DNA from: SABI01 sp963677695
Lineage (GTDB): Bacteria > Spirochaetota > Spirochaetia > Sphaerochaetales > Sphaerochaetaceae
Length of the DNA stretch: 64,000 nucleotides
Reading direction: 5' to 3'
Assembly (NCBI GenBank): GCA_963677695.2
Contig: CAXXUJ010000001.1
Location: 1 to 64,000 of the forward strand
Every line of letters begins with the position of its first letter. Positions within the stretch are counted from its first letter, which is position 1. Made by a program: the position numbers and the translations under genes. Below the pieces are notes generated by a model that did no database searches, had not been told where the DNA came from, and saw only the letters and a program-made list of their open reading frames with translations. Below are positions 17,440 to 25,853 of the stretch, piece after piece.

Positions 17440-17898
17440 ATGACAAAGATGAAAAAACTGGCAATTCTGAGTATTGTAGCTCTTGTCCTGATCACCACAG
17501 GATGTGGCACACTTATCAGCACAAGCACATCAAACTCGATCGGCGGTGTACAGAATGTGGAGCTCGCAGTGAAGGATTTTGAGGTAGTCGGACCGATCCG
17601 AGTTCTTTTGAATACCAAGAACCCCTTACCTAACGATGAAGCCATCGCAGCTATCACATATGACAAACTGCTCAAAGAAGCGTATGCCCTCGGTGCTGAC
17701 GATATAGTGAATATCAGAATCGACTATATCGGTACGAAATCCACTTCAGGATCTCCACTCGGTATGACTTCTCCGAATGTCACTTCAAATTCAAAGACCT
17801 ACATTGTGAATGCGCTAGCCATAAAATATACTGATGCGGTTGACTCATCTGGAATAGCCAACTGGCAGCAGTCAACTATTCCAAGCCAGTCATTGTAG
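17440..17898 (+). CDS. Small predicted lipoprotein
   Basis: 152 residues. The signal ends in the lipobox LITTGC, with cysteine near residue 22. The mature protein has a compact domain: VGPIRVLL, then AIAAITYDKLLKEAYALGADDIVNIRIDYIG, which resembles small periplasmic lipoproteins where an ALGADDI-[VI]-N-[IV] helix-strand is followed by a basic strand (DUF4156-like). No function can be assigned. AAGGAG lies 7 bases before the ATG. It stands alone between the relic and the carboxyltransferase gene. Confidence 0.72.
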   Translation: MTKMKKLAILSIVALVLITTGCGTLISTSTSNSIGGVQNVELAVKDFEVVGPIRVLLNTKNPLPNDEAIAAITYDKLLKEAYALGADDIVNIRIDYIGTKSTSGSPLGMTSPNVTSNSKTYIVNALAIKYTDAVDSSGIANWQQSTIPSQSL

Positions 17899-17981
17899 GC
17901 TTTCATTTCCTTACATCCCTCATGGAGGTAAGGATTGACTTCTTTCCATCCAAAGAATTACAACTATCTACTCTTCAAGTG

Positions 17982-17990
17982 TGCTATACT
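17982..17990 (+). promoter_or_regulatory. Extended -10 promoter of the carboxyltransferase gene
   Basis: TGC followed by TATACT, 26 bases before the ATG at 18017. It overlaps a GTG (17981) in frame with the gene, so the longer frame is not the translated one. Confidence 0.5.
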
Positions 17991-18016
17991 TCCCTATAAC
18001 AAACAGGGGACACGAT

Positions 18017-19501
18017 ATGGAATACGATCTGGAAAAACAGCATGATAAGGGGAAACTCCATGCAATGGAGAGGATTCAGCAGCTTCTTGATGAAGATACC
18101 TTTATCGAGATCGGTTCGAGAGTCCATCACTCAAGCTCCTCCTTCGGACTCGACAAGAAAATCCTTCCCTACGATGGTGTGATCACAGGTATCGGAAAGA
18201 TCGGAGGTAAGGAAGTCGCCCTCTACTCCCAGGACTTCACAGTCATGGGGGGAACGGTGGGGACGATGCACGGGAAGAAGATCGCCCATATCATTCAGCT
18301 TGCGATCGACAGCAGGTGTCCCCTTATCGGGATCAACGACAGCGGCGGTGCAAGGATTCAGGAGGGGGTCTCCTCTCTCGCCGGTTACGGTGATATCTTC
18401 CGCCTAAACACCCTCGCTTCGGGTTATATCCCCCAGATATCGATCATTGTGGGTCCGTGTGCGGGAGGGGCTGTCTATTCTCCGGGGATCACAGACTTCG
18501 TCTTCATGGTTGAATCTATCAGCCATATGTTCGTGACAGGTCCGAATGTGATCAAGAAGGTACTCTATCAGGATATAGATAAAGACTCCCTCGGCGGCGC
18601 AGTACTCCATTCCCAGAAGAGCGGTGTCTGCCATTTCGCTGAGAAAACGGAAGAGGAGTGTTTTTCCCATGTTCGTGATCTTCTCTCCTATCTTCCTCAG
18701 GCCTGGGATGCAGATCAGAAATTCAGGGCACCGGAGGGGCCCGGTGAAAGCTATCATCCTCACTTCCCCATCCTTCCTGATAACGCGAAAACCTCCTACG
18801 ATGTACGCGATATCATCGCTCATGTAGTCGATGAAGGGAGTTTTCTTGAGGTTTCAAAGAACTTCGCGAAGAATATGGTGATCGGGTTTGCCCGATCAGA
18901 AGGAAAAACGGTAGGAATCATAGCGAACCAGACCAAGTACCTTGCGGGAGTGATAGACTGTGATGCGAGCATCAAGGCGAGCAGGTTCATCCGTTTCTGT
19001 GATGCCTTCAATATCCCGCTGGTCACCTTCGTCGATGTTCCCGGCTTCCTGCCGGGAGCAGACCAGGAGAAACAGGGAATCATCCGTCATGGAGCGAAAC
19101 TGCTCTTTGCCTACTCGGAATCGACGGTTCCCAAAATCACCTTCATTCTTCGAAAGGCGTATGGAGGTGCCTACATAGCTATGTGTTCCAAACACCTCGG
19201 TGCCGATTTCGTCTTCGCCTGGGAAACAGCTGAGATCGCAGTGATGGGCGCTGACGGAGCGGTAGATATACTTTTCAGCAGGGAATTGAGGGAGGCACAG
19301 CACCCTGTCGACCTGAAGAAGGAGCTCGAGGACTATTATTCGAAGGAATTCCTTAATCCCGATCTGGCGGCTAAACTCGGGGTGGTGGACGAAGTGATCG
19401 CTCCCGAGGATACGCAGAGGATGCTCATCTTCGCTCTGAACATGCTGAAAGGTAAGAAGGTGCCTGTTCCAGTGAAGAAACATGGCAATATTCCTCTTTG
19501 A
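18017..19501 (+). CDS. Acyl-CoA carboxylase/decarboxylase carboxyltransferase subunit (PccB/MmdA family)
   Basis: 494 residues. It belongs to the biotin-dependent carboxyltransferase family that moves CO2 between carboxybiotin and propionyl-CoA or methylmalonyl-CoA. Both crotonase-type halves are present: INDSGGARIQEGVSSLAGYG with GPCAGGAVYSPGITDF, and TFVDVPGFLPGADQEKQGIIRHGAK with AYGGAYIAMCSKHLGAD and VMGADGAVDILF. No biotin carrier, biotin carboxylase or sodium-pump subunit lies nearby, so it must work with subunits encoded elsewhere. It may be part of a methylmalonyl-CoA decarboxylase, transcarboxylase or propionyl-CoA carboxylase; sequence alone does not decide. The start has AGGGGA 6 bases upstream. 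Confidence 0.88.
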   Translation: MEYDLEKQHDKGKLHAMERIQQLLDEDTFIEIGSRVHHSSSSFGLDKKILPYDGVITGIGKIGGKEVALYSQDFTVMGGTVGTMHGKKIAHIIQLAIDSRCPLIGINDSGGARIQEGVSSLAGYGDIFRLNTLASGYIPQISIIVGPCAGGAVYSPGITDFVFMVESISHMFVTGPNVIKKVLYQDIDKDSLGGAVLHSQKSGVCHFAEKTEEECFSHVRDLLSYLPQAWDADQKFRAPEGPGESYHPHFPILPDNAKTSYDVRDIIAHVVDEGSFLEVSKNFAKNMVIGFARSEGKTVGIIANQTKYLAGVIDCDASIKASRFIRFCDAFNIPLVTFVDVPGFLPGADQEKQGIIRHGAKLLFAYSESTVPKITFILRKAYGGAYIAMCSKHLGADFVFAWETAEIAVMGADGAVDILFSRELREAQHPVDLKKELEDYYSKEFLNPDLAAKLGVVDEVIAPEDTQRMLIFALNMLKGKKVPVPVKKHGNIPL

Positions 19502-19657
19502 AGAAACATTTTTTTACCTCACGTGCCCCTTTGTTTCCGATATTTCCTTCCTTTTTGTGGTAAAACCGCCCTTGAATACCATAAAACAAGGGACTTGAAA
19601 GAAAAGGGAATGCTTCAAGGCTTCGTTTTTTTAACACTTTATTAAAATATGTCAATT

Positions 19658-19666
19658 TGGTATAGT
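19658..19666 (+). promoter_or_regulatory. Extended -10 promoter of the OPT transporter gene
   Basis: TGG followed by TATAGT in an AT-rich 196-base gap, 31 bases before the ATG. The -35 is weak (TTTATT). Confidence 0.45.
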
Positions 19667-19697
19667 GAGCCAATTTATTTGAGGAGGTTTTCATATC

Positions 19698-21308
19698 ATG
19701 AAGATATCACTACCCCAACTTACTGTTCGCTCGGTCATTGTCGGTATACTCGGACTCCTGGTCATCACCAGTTCTTCGATGTACGTCGCCCTGAGAATGG
19801 GGGCTCTGCCCTGGCCTACAGTATTCGTAACGATCGTATCACTTGCGGTCATCGGCCGTTTCAAGAACTCAACCCTGAACGAGATCAACCTTACCCATAC
19901 AATCATGAGTTCAGGAGCGATGGTAGCAGGCGGTCTCGCATTCACCATCCCGGGAATCTGGATGAGAAATCCCGAAGCATCGGTTCCGGTTTCCTACCTT
20001 CTTATCATCACGATCAGCGGAGCACTCCTCGGAACGCTCTTCAGTGTCGTTGCACGGAAGAAGTATGTGGAAAAGGAACAGCTTCCCTATCCGATGGGAC
20101 AGGCTGCCTACCGCACCCTGATCAGTGCGACACAGAACAAGAAAGAGGCACTCGTCCTCTTCTCAGCCATGGCTTTCGCCATCCTCTTCACCGTCCTTCG
20201 TGACAAGGTGGGTGTCATTCCCGCAGCACTCGCAATCTACGGCGGAGGCGCTCTTGTCGCTCCCCTCTATATCTGGCTCAGCCCGATGGCTGCAGGTATC
20301 GGAGCGATCATCGGACCCGCACTCAGCCTCTTCTGGCTCGGCGGTGCTATCTTCGCCTTCCTGATCCTCGAACCCCTCGGTATAAAAATGGGCTTGTTCG
20401 CAGACCTCGGTGCTGCCGAACTCTTCCGTTCGAACCTCGGTATCGGACTCATGGTGGGAACGGGACTTGCGATCATCGTGAAGTTCATCTCGCAGATGAT
20501 CAAGAACAGAGGAAAGAAGAATGAAGAGAGAAGCGGAGACGCCGCCATCCTCTTCGGCGGAAAGATGAAATGGATTTCGATCTCTGTCATGGCAGTGGTC
20601 GTCCTCGTCCTTGCCGCAAGCGGCACGGTACCCTTTATCGCAGCACTCCTGCTGATCATCGGTATCTACGTCACCACACAGATCGCCGCACTTCTTACCG
20701 GTCAGACCGGTATCAACCCGATGGAAATCCTCGGTATCCTCGTCCTTCTCCTTGTACAGCTGGTAAGCAATATCACAATCGTACAGGGCTTCAGCGTTGC
20801 TGCAGTGACAGCTATCGCCTGCGGACTTGCAGGTGACCTGATGAATGACACGAAGTCGGGCTACCTTCTCAAGACCGATGCGAAGACGCAGATCATCGCA
20901 GAGGGAATCGGAGGTGTGATCGGTGCAGTCGTCGCTGTCATAGCTCTCCTGGTTCTCAAGGAATCATTCGGGGGATTCGGAACAGCAGAACTTCCTGCTC
21001 CTCAGGCCAAGGCAGTCAGTGCGATGGTCGGTGGACTCACCCACGTCCCTGCATTCGTTATCGGAGCAGTGATCGGCCTCGTCCTCTACCTGATCGGACT
21101 TCCCTCGGCAACACTCGGTCTCGGTGTCTATCTCCCCTTCAGCATCTCATCAATCATGGGTGTCGGTGCTATCCTCTACCTCATCGCAGGTAAGCTCTTC
21201 GGGAAGAAGGGAGACGTCAAAGGATCGACCGGCTTACTTGCCAGCGGATTCCTCGGCGGAGAAGGTATTACCGGAGTAGTCATTGCTATCATAGCCATGC
21301 TATCATAG
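19698..21308 (+). CDS. OPT family oligopeptide/metal-chelate transporter
   Basis: 536 residues, almost entirely membrane-embedded, with a dozen or more hydrophobic segments. The N-terminus SSSMYVALRMGALPWPTVF followed by NEINLTHTIMSSGAMVAGGLAFTIPGIWM, and later EQLPYPMGQAAYRTL, match the OPT (YSL/oligopeptide) superfamily. The segment GLAGDLMNDTKSGYLL is also typical. Members import small peptides or metal chelates by proton symport; the substrate is not predictable here. AGGAGG is about 10 bases before the ATG. It ends 4 bases before rlmN. Confidence 0.85.
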   Translation: MKISLPQLTVRSVIVGILGLLVITSSSMYVALRMGALPWPTVFVTIVSLAVIGRFKNSTLNEINLTHTIMSSGAMVAGGLAFTIPGIWMRNPEASVPVSYLLIITISGALLGTLFSVVARKKYVEKEQLPYPMGQAAYRTLISATQNKKEALVLFSAMAFAILFTVLRDKVGVIPAALAIYGGGALVAPLYIWLSPMAAGIGAIIGPALSLFWLGGAIFAFLILEPLGIKMGLFADLGAAELFRSNLGIGLMVGTGLAIIVKFISQMIKNRGKKNEERSGDAAILFGGKMKWISISVMAVVVLVLAASGTVPFIAALLLIIGIYVTTQIAALLTGQTGINPMEILGILVLLLVQLVSNITIVQGFSVAAVTAIACGLAGDLMNDTKSGYLLKTDAKTQIIAEGIGGVIGAVVAVIALLVLKESFGGFGTAELPAPQAKAVSAMVGGLTHVPAFVIGAVIGLVLYLIGLPSATLGLGVYLPFSISSIMGVGAILYLIAGKLFGKKGDVKGSTGLLASGFLGGEGITGVVIAIIAMLS

Positions 21309-21312
21309 GAAC

Positions 21313-22362
21313 ATGAGCAGCAAAGAAACAAACCCAGGCGAGAGCCGCAGTCTCTGCGGTCTCTCGCCCGATAACATAGTTCAAACCCTTTCCCTGACAA
21401 AGAAGTTTCAGGGAAAACAGCTGTACAGCTGGATCAATGAGAAGGGAGCGGAGTTCTCTGAGATGACGAACCTCCCCCTCTCACTGAGAGATCACCTCAT
21501 ACAAACCTATCAAAGCCCCTTTGAATCGAGAGTGACTGAAGTCCAGGAGGACGGAAGCGATGCGATCAAGATCGCCCTCACCTACGGTAACGGGGCTGTT
21601 GTCGAGGCAGTCATTCTCAGTGACGGGAAGGGGAGAAACACCGCCTGTCTCTCATCCCAGGTGGGGTGCGCCATGGGCTGCGCCTTCTGCCGCACAGGGA
21701 CGATGGGGCTGGTGAGAAACCTGAGTGCCTCACAGATCATCGAACAGTTCATCCACATCAGAAGGATTGCCCCTGACACCTCACATATCGTGTTCATGGG
21801 AATGGGAGAACCGCTTGCCAATACCGATCAGCTGATCAAGGCAATCGAACACCTGCACAACCCCGACGGATGCAATATCAGCTACAGAAGAATGACGGTA
21901 AGCACCTGCGGTCTTGTTCCAGGTATCAACGCCCTCAGGGAAAGAAAGCTTCCTGTACGCCTCGCCCTCTCTCTCACCGGTCCTTCCAATGAGAAAAGGG
22001 ATACGCTCATGCCGATCAATACACGGTATCCCCTAGGCGAAGTGAAGAAGGCACTGATCGAATACCAGAAGGTGATGAAAAAGCGCATCACACTCGAGTA
22101 TGTGATGATGAGCGGAGTAAATGTGACTGAAAAGGATGCGAAAGACCTTGCAGTCTTCTGCAGAGGCCTTGAAGCGATCGTGAACCTCATCCCCTATAAC
22201 GAAGCCGCGGAGCTTCCGTTCCGCAGCGTCACTGATGGGGAGTACACTCTTTTCACTCGAGAGCTATCTCGTCTGAGCGTATCCTTCACTCAGCGATTGA
22301 GCAAAGGACAGAGTATCAACGGGGCCTGCGGCCAGCTGGCAGTGAAACTCAACAAGGATTAG
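21313..22362 (+). CDS. rlmN: Dual-specificity 23S rRNA/tRNA adenine-C2 methyltransferase RlmN
   Basis: 349 residues. A radical SAM enzyme that methylates C2 of A2503 in 23S rRNA and of A37 in some tRNAs. The cluster motif is CAMGCAFCRTG after SSQVGC. FMGMGEPLAN, STCGLVPGI and ALSLTGPSNEKRDTLMPINTRYPL are family hallmarks. The second catalytic cysteine is in NGACGQL near the C-terminus. The N-terminal helical domain has FQGKQLYSWI. The gene overlaps the converging outer-membrane-like gene by 4 bases. Immediate proximity to the OPT gene suggests readthrough from that promoter. Confidence 0.96.
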   Translation: MSSKETNPGESRSLCGLSPDNIVQTLSLTKKFQGKQLYSWINEKGAEFSEMTNLPLSLRDHLIQTYQSPFESRVTEVQEDGSDAIKIALTYGNGAVVEAVILSDGKGRNTACLSSQVGCAMGCAFCRTGTMGLVRNLSASQIIEQFIHIRRIAPDTSHIVFMGMGEPLANTDQLIKAIEHLHNPDGCNISYRRMTVSTCGLVPGINALRERKLPVRLALSLTGPSNEKRDTLMPINTRYPLGEVKKALIEYQKVMKKRITLEYVMMSGVNVTEKDAKDLAVFCRGLEAIVNLIPYNEAAELPFRSVTDGEYTLFTRELSRLSVSFTQRLSKGQSINGACGQLAVKLNKD

Positions 22363-22832
22363 AAGTAGTAGAGATAGCCCACTTCACCATGCATACCGAG
22401 GGTGAATATCCCTGTACCCATCTGGAGAGAGGGGATTGCCTTGGTATACAGATACCCGGGAACCGAGCCGACCTCGGTTTTCAGGGTGATCACACCGCCG
22501 AGACCTACCACAAACACTGAACCGATCTCGAAATCAAGACGTCCGCCGACACTCGGGTAGATGACGAGGGTGTCACTCTCATCTGAAAGAGTGAAGGGAA
22601 GATGATAAGCACCTTCGAGTCCGATATCTATCGTTGAAATACCGATATCACGGTAACCGAGGGATACCCCTGCACTATAGCCGCCGAAATTGTAATCACC
22701 GACGAAGGTGAAACCGAAGGGAGCGGAGAACGATGCACCGACACCGATACCTGTTCTCATATCATCAGCAGCGCTGAGAGCTGAAACAGACAGTATCAGA
22801 AGAAGGACGAATAGAATACCAACTTTTTTCAT
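22359..22832 (-). CDS. Small secreted outer-membrane-like protein
   Basis: 157 residues with a signal peptide (MKKVGILFVLLLILSVSALSAA). The glycine-rich mature part shows repeated short beta strands (GVSLGYRDIGISTIDIGLEGAY, SVFVVGLGGVITLKTEVG) and ends in YLYYF, an aromatic-Phe C-terminus fit for BAM-mediated insertion. The layout is the same as at 16536-16976. The function is unknown. A promoter with TTGACA lies 53 bases upstream of the start. Confidence 0.65.
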   Translation of the reverse strand: MKKVGILFVLLLILSVSALSAADDMRTGIGVGASFSAPFGFTFVGDYNFGGYSAGVSLGYRDIGISTIDIGLEGAYHLPFTLSDESDTLVIYPSVGGRLDFEIGSVFVVGLGGVITLKTEVGSVPGYLYTKAIPSLQMGTGIFTLGMHGEVGYLYYF

Positions 22833-22860
22833 TATGACATACCTCTCTTATATAGGTAAA

Positions 22861-22890
22861 AGTTTAGAGATATATGAAATGATATGTCAA
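22861..22890 (-). promoter_or_regulatory. Probable promoter of the second outer-membrane-like gene
   Basis: On the minus strand, TTGACA (22885-22890), an 18-base spacer and TAAACT (22861-22866). The -35 is perfect; the -10 is weak. Confidence 0.4.
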
Positions 22891-22906
22891 GAGAAAAAAG
22901 GCTGTC

Positions 22907-24691
22907 TTACTTCTCCAGAACCGCTTTGATACGTCTTACACCCGCTGAGGAGGACTGTTCCTTCTTGATTTTGAAGGTCCCCATCTCTCCGGTCTTCTCC
23001 ACGTGGGGACCGCCGCAGACTTCCTTGGAGAAGTCTCCGATCGAGTACACCTTGACCATCTCCCCGTACTTGGAATCGAAGAAGGCGATTGCGCCCTGAT
23101 CCTTCGCATCCTCAAGGGACATCGTCTCCATGGTGACAGTCAGGTCTCTGCTGATCGCATCATTGACAAGCCTTTCGACTTCGGCAAGTTCTTCCTTGGT
23201 CACCGGCTGAGGGTGAGTGAAGTCGAACCTGAGTCTCTCTGCCGTAATATTCGATCCCTTCTGGCCGACATGGGTGCCGAGTACCTGACGGAGCGCCTGG
23301 TGAAGGAGGTGGGTTGCCGTGTGCAGTGCTGTGGTAAGCTCGCTTCTGTCGGCAAGACCGCCCTTGAACTGCTGGGCAGCACCTGAGCGTGATACTTCCT
23401 GGTGTTTCTCGAACGCCTTCTGGAATCCTTCCTTGTCGACAGTGAGACCATGCTCAGCAGCAAGTTCCTCTGTCAGTTCGATGGGGAATCCGAAGGTATC
23501 ATACAGCTTGAAGGCGACTCTTCCGTTCATTACACGGCTGTTTCCCTTCATGATATTCACAAGAAGTTTCTCGAACTCGTGTTCTCCCTTCTGGAGCGTG
23601 AGTGAGAACTTCTCCTCTTCCTTGTTCAGCTCATCGATGATGAAGGCTTTCTTCTCACCAAGCTCAGGATAGGATATTTCATACATGGGAATCACGATCT
23701 CAGCGAGTATCGAGAGGAATTTCCCTTCGATACCGAGTTTCTTTGCGTGACGCACCGCCCGTCTAATGAGACGGCGGAGGATATACCCCTGACCGAGATT
23801 ACTCGGGGAGACACCCCTCTGGTCACCGAGGATGAAGACACTGGTACGTGCATGGTCGCTTATGATTCTCATCGAGACATCTTTGCTCTCGTCCTCACCG
23901 TAGGTGATACCCCCAAGCTCTCCGATTTTATCGAGCATCGGAGTGAAGACTTCGGTCTGGTAGACCGAGTCCTTCCCCTGAAGGATAGCGATGGTTCTCT
24001 CGATTCCCATGCCGGTGTCGACACACTGACGAGCCATCTTCGGATAGGTGCCGTCAGGCATCTTGTTGTACTGCATGAACACGTCGTTCCATACCTCGAA
24101 GTACTTGCCGCAGGAACAGCCCGGACGACACTCGGGGGAACAGGAAGGACGTCCCGTATCGATGAACATCTCAGAGTCGGGTCCGCAGGGACCTGTTTCA
24201 CCTGCCGGTCCCCACCAGTTGTCACTGCGGGGAAGGAAGTAGATCCGCTCTTCGGGAATACCGAGGGCTTTCCATGCAGCGGCAGAGACATCGTCTCTCG
24301 GTACTTCATCGTCTCCTGCGAAGACAGTGACTGAAAGCTTGTCCGCATCGATGCCGAGAACCTGTGTGAGGAACTCATAGCTGTAGTTGATCGCCTCGTC
24401 CTTGAAGTAATCTCCCAGAGACCAGTTTCCGAGCATCTCAAAGAAGGTAAGGTGATGCGGATCTCCTACTGCTTCGATGTCTCCGGTACGGATACATTTC
24501 TGGTAGTCCACAAGGCGTACACCTGCCGGATGCGCCTCTCCCAGGATGTAGGGAACAAGGGGGTGCATACCCGCTGTGGTGAACAGGACGGTGGGGTCAT
24601 TTTCAGGAATCAGTGATGCTCCCGAAATCTGTGTATGGTTCTTTGAGACAAAGAATTCGACAAAGGCATTTCTCAGTTCATTCGCTTTCAT
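22907..24691 (-). CDS. alaS: Alanyl-tRNA synthetase, short spirochaetal form
   Basis: 594 residues against about 870 in most bacteria; this length is the Borrelia/Treponema form. The class II catalytic core is intact: FTTAGMHPLVPYILGE, TFFEMLGNWSLGDYFK, GETGPCGPDSEMF. The editing domain has the zinc ligands HTATHLLH and VCGGPHVEKTGEMG. The C-terminal C-Ala domain is absent. A cysteine cluster, CSPECRPGCSC, sits in the core before FEVWNDVFMQY. A TTGACA-17-TAACAT promoter ends 8 bases before the ATG and no ribosome binding site is present, so the mRNA is predicted to be nearly leaderless. Confidence 0.97.
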   Translation of the reverse strand: MKANELRNAFVEFFVSKNHTQISGASLIPENDPTVLFTTAGMHPLVPYILGEAHPAGVRLVDYQKCIRTGDIEAVGDPHHLTFFEMLGNWSLGDYFKDEAINYSYEFLTQVLGIDADKLSVTVFAGDDEVPRDDVSAAAWKALGIPEERIYFLPRSDNWWGPAGETGPCGPDSEMFIDTGRPSCSPECRPGCSCGKYFEVWNDVFMQYNKMPDGTYPKMARQCVDTGMGIERTIAILQGKDSVYQTEVFTPMLDKIGELGGITYGEDESKDVSMRIISDHARTSVFILGDQRGVSPSNLGQGYILRRLIRRAVRHAKKLGIEGKFLSILAEIVIPMYEISYPELGEKKAFIIDELNKEEEKFSLTLQKGEHEFEKLLVNIMKGNSRVMNGRVAFKLYDTFGFPIELTEELAAEHGLTVDKEGFQKAFEKHQEVSRSGAAQQFKGGLADRSELTTALHTATHLLHQALRQVLGTHVGQKGSNITAERLRFDFTHPQPVTKEELAEVERLVNDAISRDLTVTMETMSLEDAKDQGAIAFFDSKYGEMVKVYSIGDFSKEVCGGPHVEKTGEMGTFKIKKEQSSSAGVRRIKAVLEK

Positions 24692-24699
24692 AGGGCATC

Positions 24700-24728
24700 A
24701 TGTTAAGCAAGGAACAGGGACTTGTCAA
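24700..24728 (-). promoter_or_regulatory. Sigma-70 promoter of alaS
   Basis: On the minus strand, TTGACA (24723-24728), a 17-base spacer and TAACAT (24700-24705). The start ATG is 8 bases downstream of the -10. Confidence 0.7.
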
Positions 24729-24734
24729 TATGAT

Positions 24735-25673
24735 TCAGAACAGTGGAAGCTGTATATCGGGAGGGGGTGGTTCCTTCTCACCTTTTTTTAACAGAGGAGG
24801 TATCTCCTCCGGAGTTCTCACGATACTCACAAGAGGATGATTTGCATATCTTCTCGGCCAGAGAATCGAACGGTCCTCCACAGAGGTCCCGAAGAGAAAC
24901 ACAGGAATATGCTGTTCCAGCGCATCTTCGAGGCGCTTCACAGCGTGACCTCCGTCCTTCTCCTCTACGATGATCACAGCAGTGCCGTAGGAGTTGATAT
25001 AGCTCTTATAACTGGCCAGATCAGCTGTCCCGTTCTCACGGGAGGGAGGGACTGATGTGAGAAGCAGACCCTTCTCACCTATAAATTCCCTCAGTTTCGA
25101 ACGGTTTGGGTCCTTATCATGATGGAGGGAGGTATCGATGAAGGCAACTGACGGGATATCATGGGAGAGAGAAAAGAGGTGTACCATTCCTTCTATCCCC
25201 TTTTCCAGTCCGGAAACCGGGGTGATACCCTTACTATAAAGCACCTGTACCAGCTGCTCGGTCAGTTTCTTCCCTCTGTCACTCGGATTCCGTGTTCCCG
25301 TGATAATCACCCGCTCTGTGTTGAGAAGAGCGAGATCCCCCCGCATATAGAGAAAAGGCGGATGGTGAGGAGCTGCGAGAAGTGAGGATGGGAACCGTTT
25401 GTCCTCTTCCCACAGAGCGCTGTCAGAGGAGAGTATCTGCGTGAACCGCCTTTTCACTTCCAGATAGGTGTCGGCTAATGTGATCCTGTTCACCCCTGAA
25501 ATCTCACTATAGAGCTGAAGATGGATGAGAAGCGGTTCGAAGACCGAGACACTCTCTGTGACAACAGAGAACAGCTGTCTCACCATTCTCTCATCTGCAT
25601 GAGTCGAGAGGGCAAGTGTCTCGTAATTCATAGCTGCTATGATATTCCTGAAAGAGTGGACACCTGTATTCAC
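24735..25673 (-). CDS. Divergent DprA/Smf-like Rossmann-fold protein
   Basis: 312 residues. The central part follows the DprA pattern: PPFLYMRGDLALL, then VIITGTRNPSDRGKKLTEQLVQVL and ITPVSGLEKGIEGMVHLF, matching the usual G-x-R-x-xS-x-G and VSGLA-x-GID motifs. DprA loads RecA on incoming single-stranded DNA. Here the second motif is changed (EKGIEG for A-x-GID), the N-terminal SAM-like region is divergent and the tail is proline-rich, so DNA uptake function is uncertain. The start is ambiguous: GTG at 25673 or ATG at 25631, neither with a good ribosome binding site. It lies directly upstream of alaS on the same strand. Confidence 0.6.
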   Translation of the reverse strand: MNTGVHSFRNIIAAMNYETLALSTHADERMVRQLFSVVTESVSVFEPLLIHLQLYSEISGVNRITLADTYLEVKRRFTQILSSDSALWEEDKRFPSSLLAAPHHPPFLYMRGDLALLNTERVIITGTRNPSDRGKKLTEQLVQVLYSKGITPVSGLEKGIEGMVHLFSLSHDIPSVAFIDTSLHHDKDPNRSKLREFIGEKGLLLTSVPPSRENGTADLASYKSYINSYGTAVIIVEEKDGGHAVKRLEDALEQHIPVFLFGTSVEDRSILWPRRYANHPLVSIVRTPEEIPPLLKKGEKEPPPPDIQLPLF

Positions 25674-25853
25674 AGCTCAACCATATCACCGGAGGAAGGG
25701 GATGTACACACTCTGAAGGAATTTCTGTACAAAGGAATGAAGATTGCGATGAGAAGACCATTCCATATCTGAATCGATTATAGTAACATAGCATCATATC
25801 TTACATGAGACCGAGTTGTAAGTAAGCAATTTGATGAGTGAGGAGGTCTCGAC

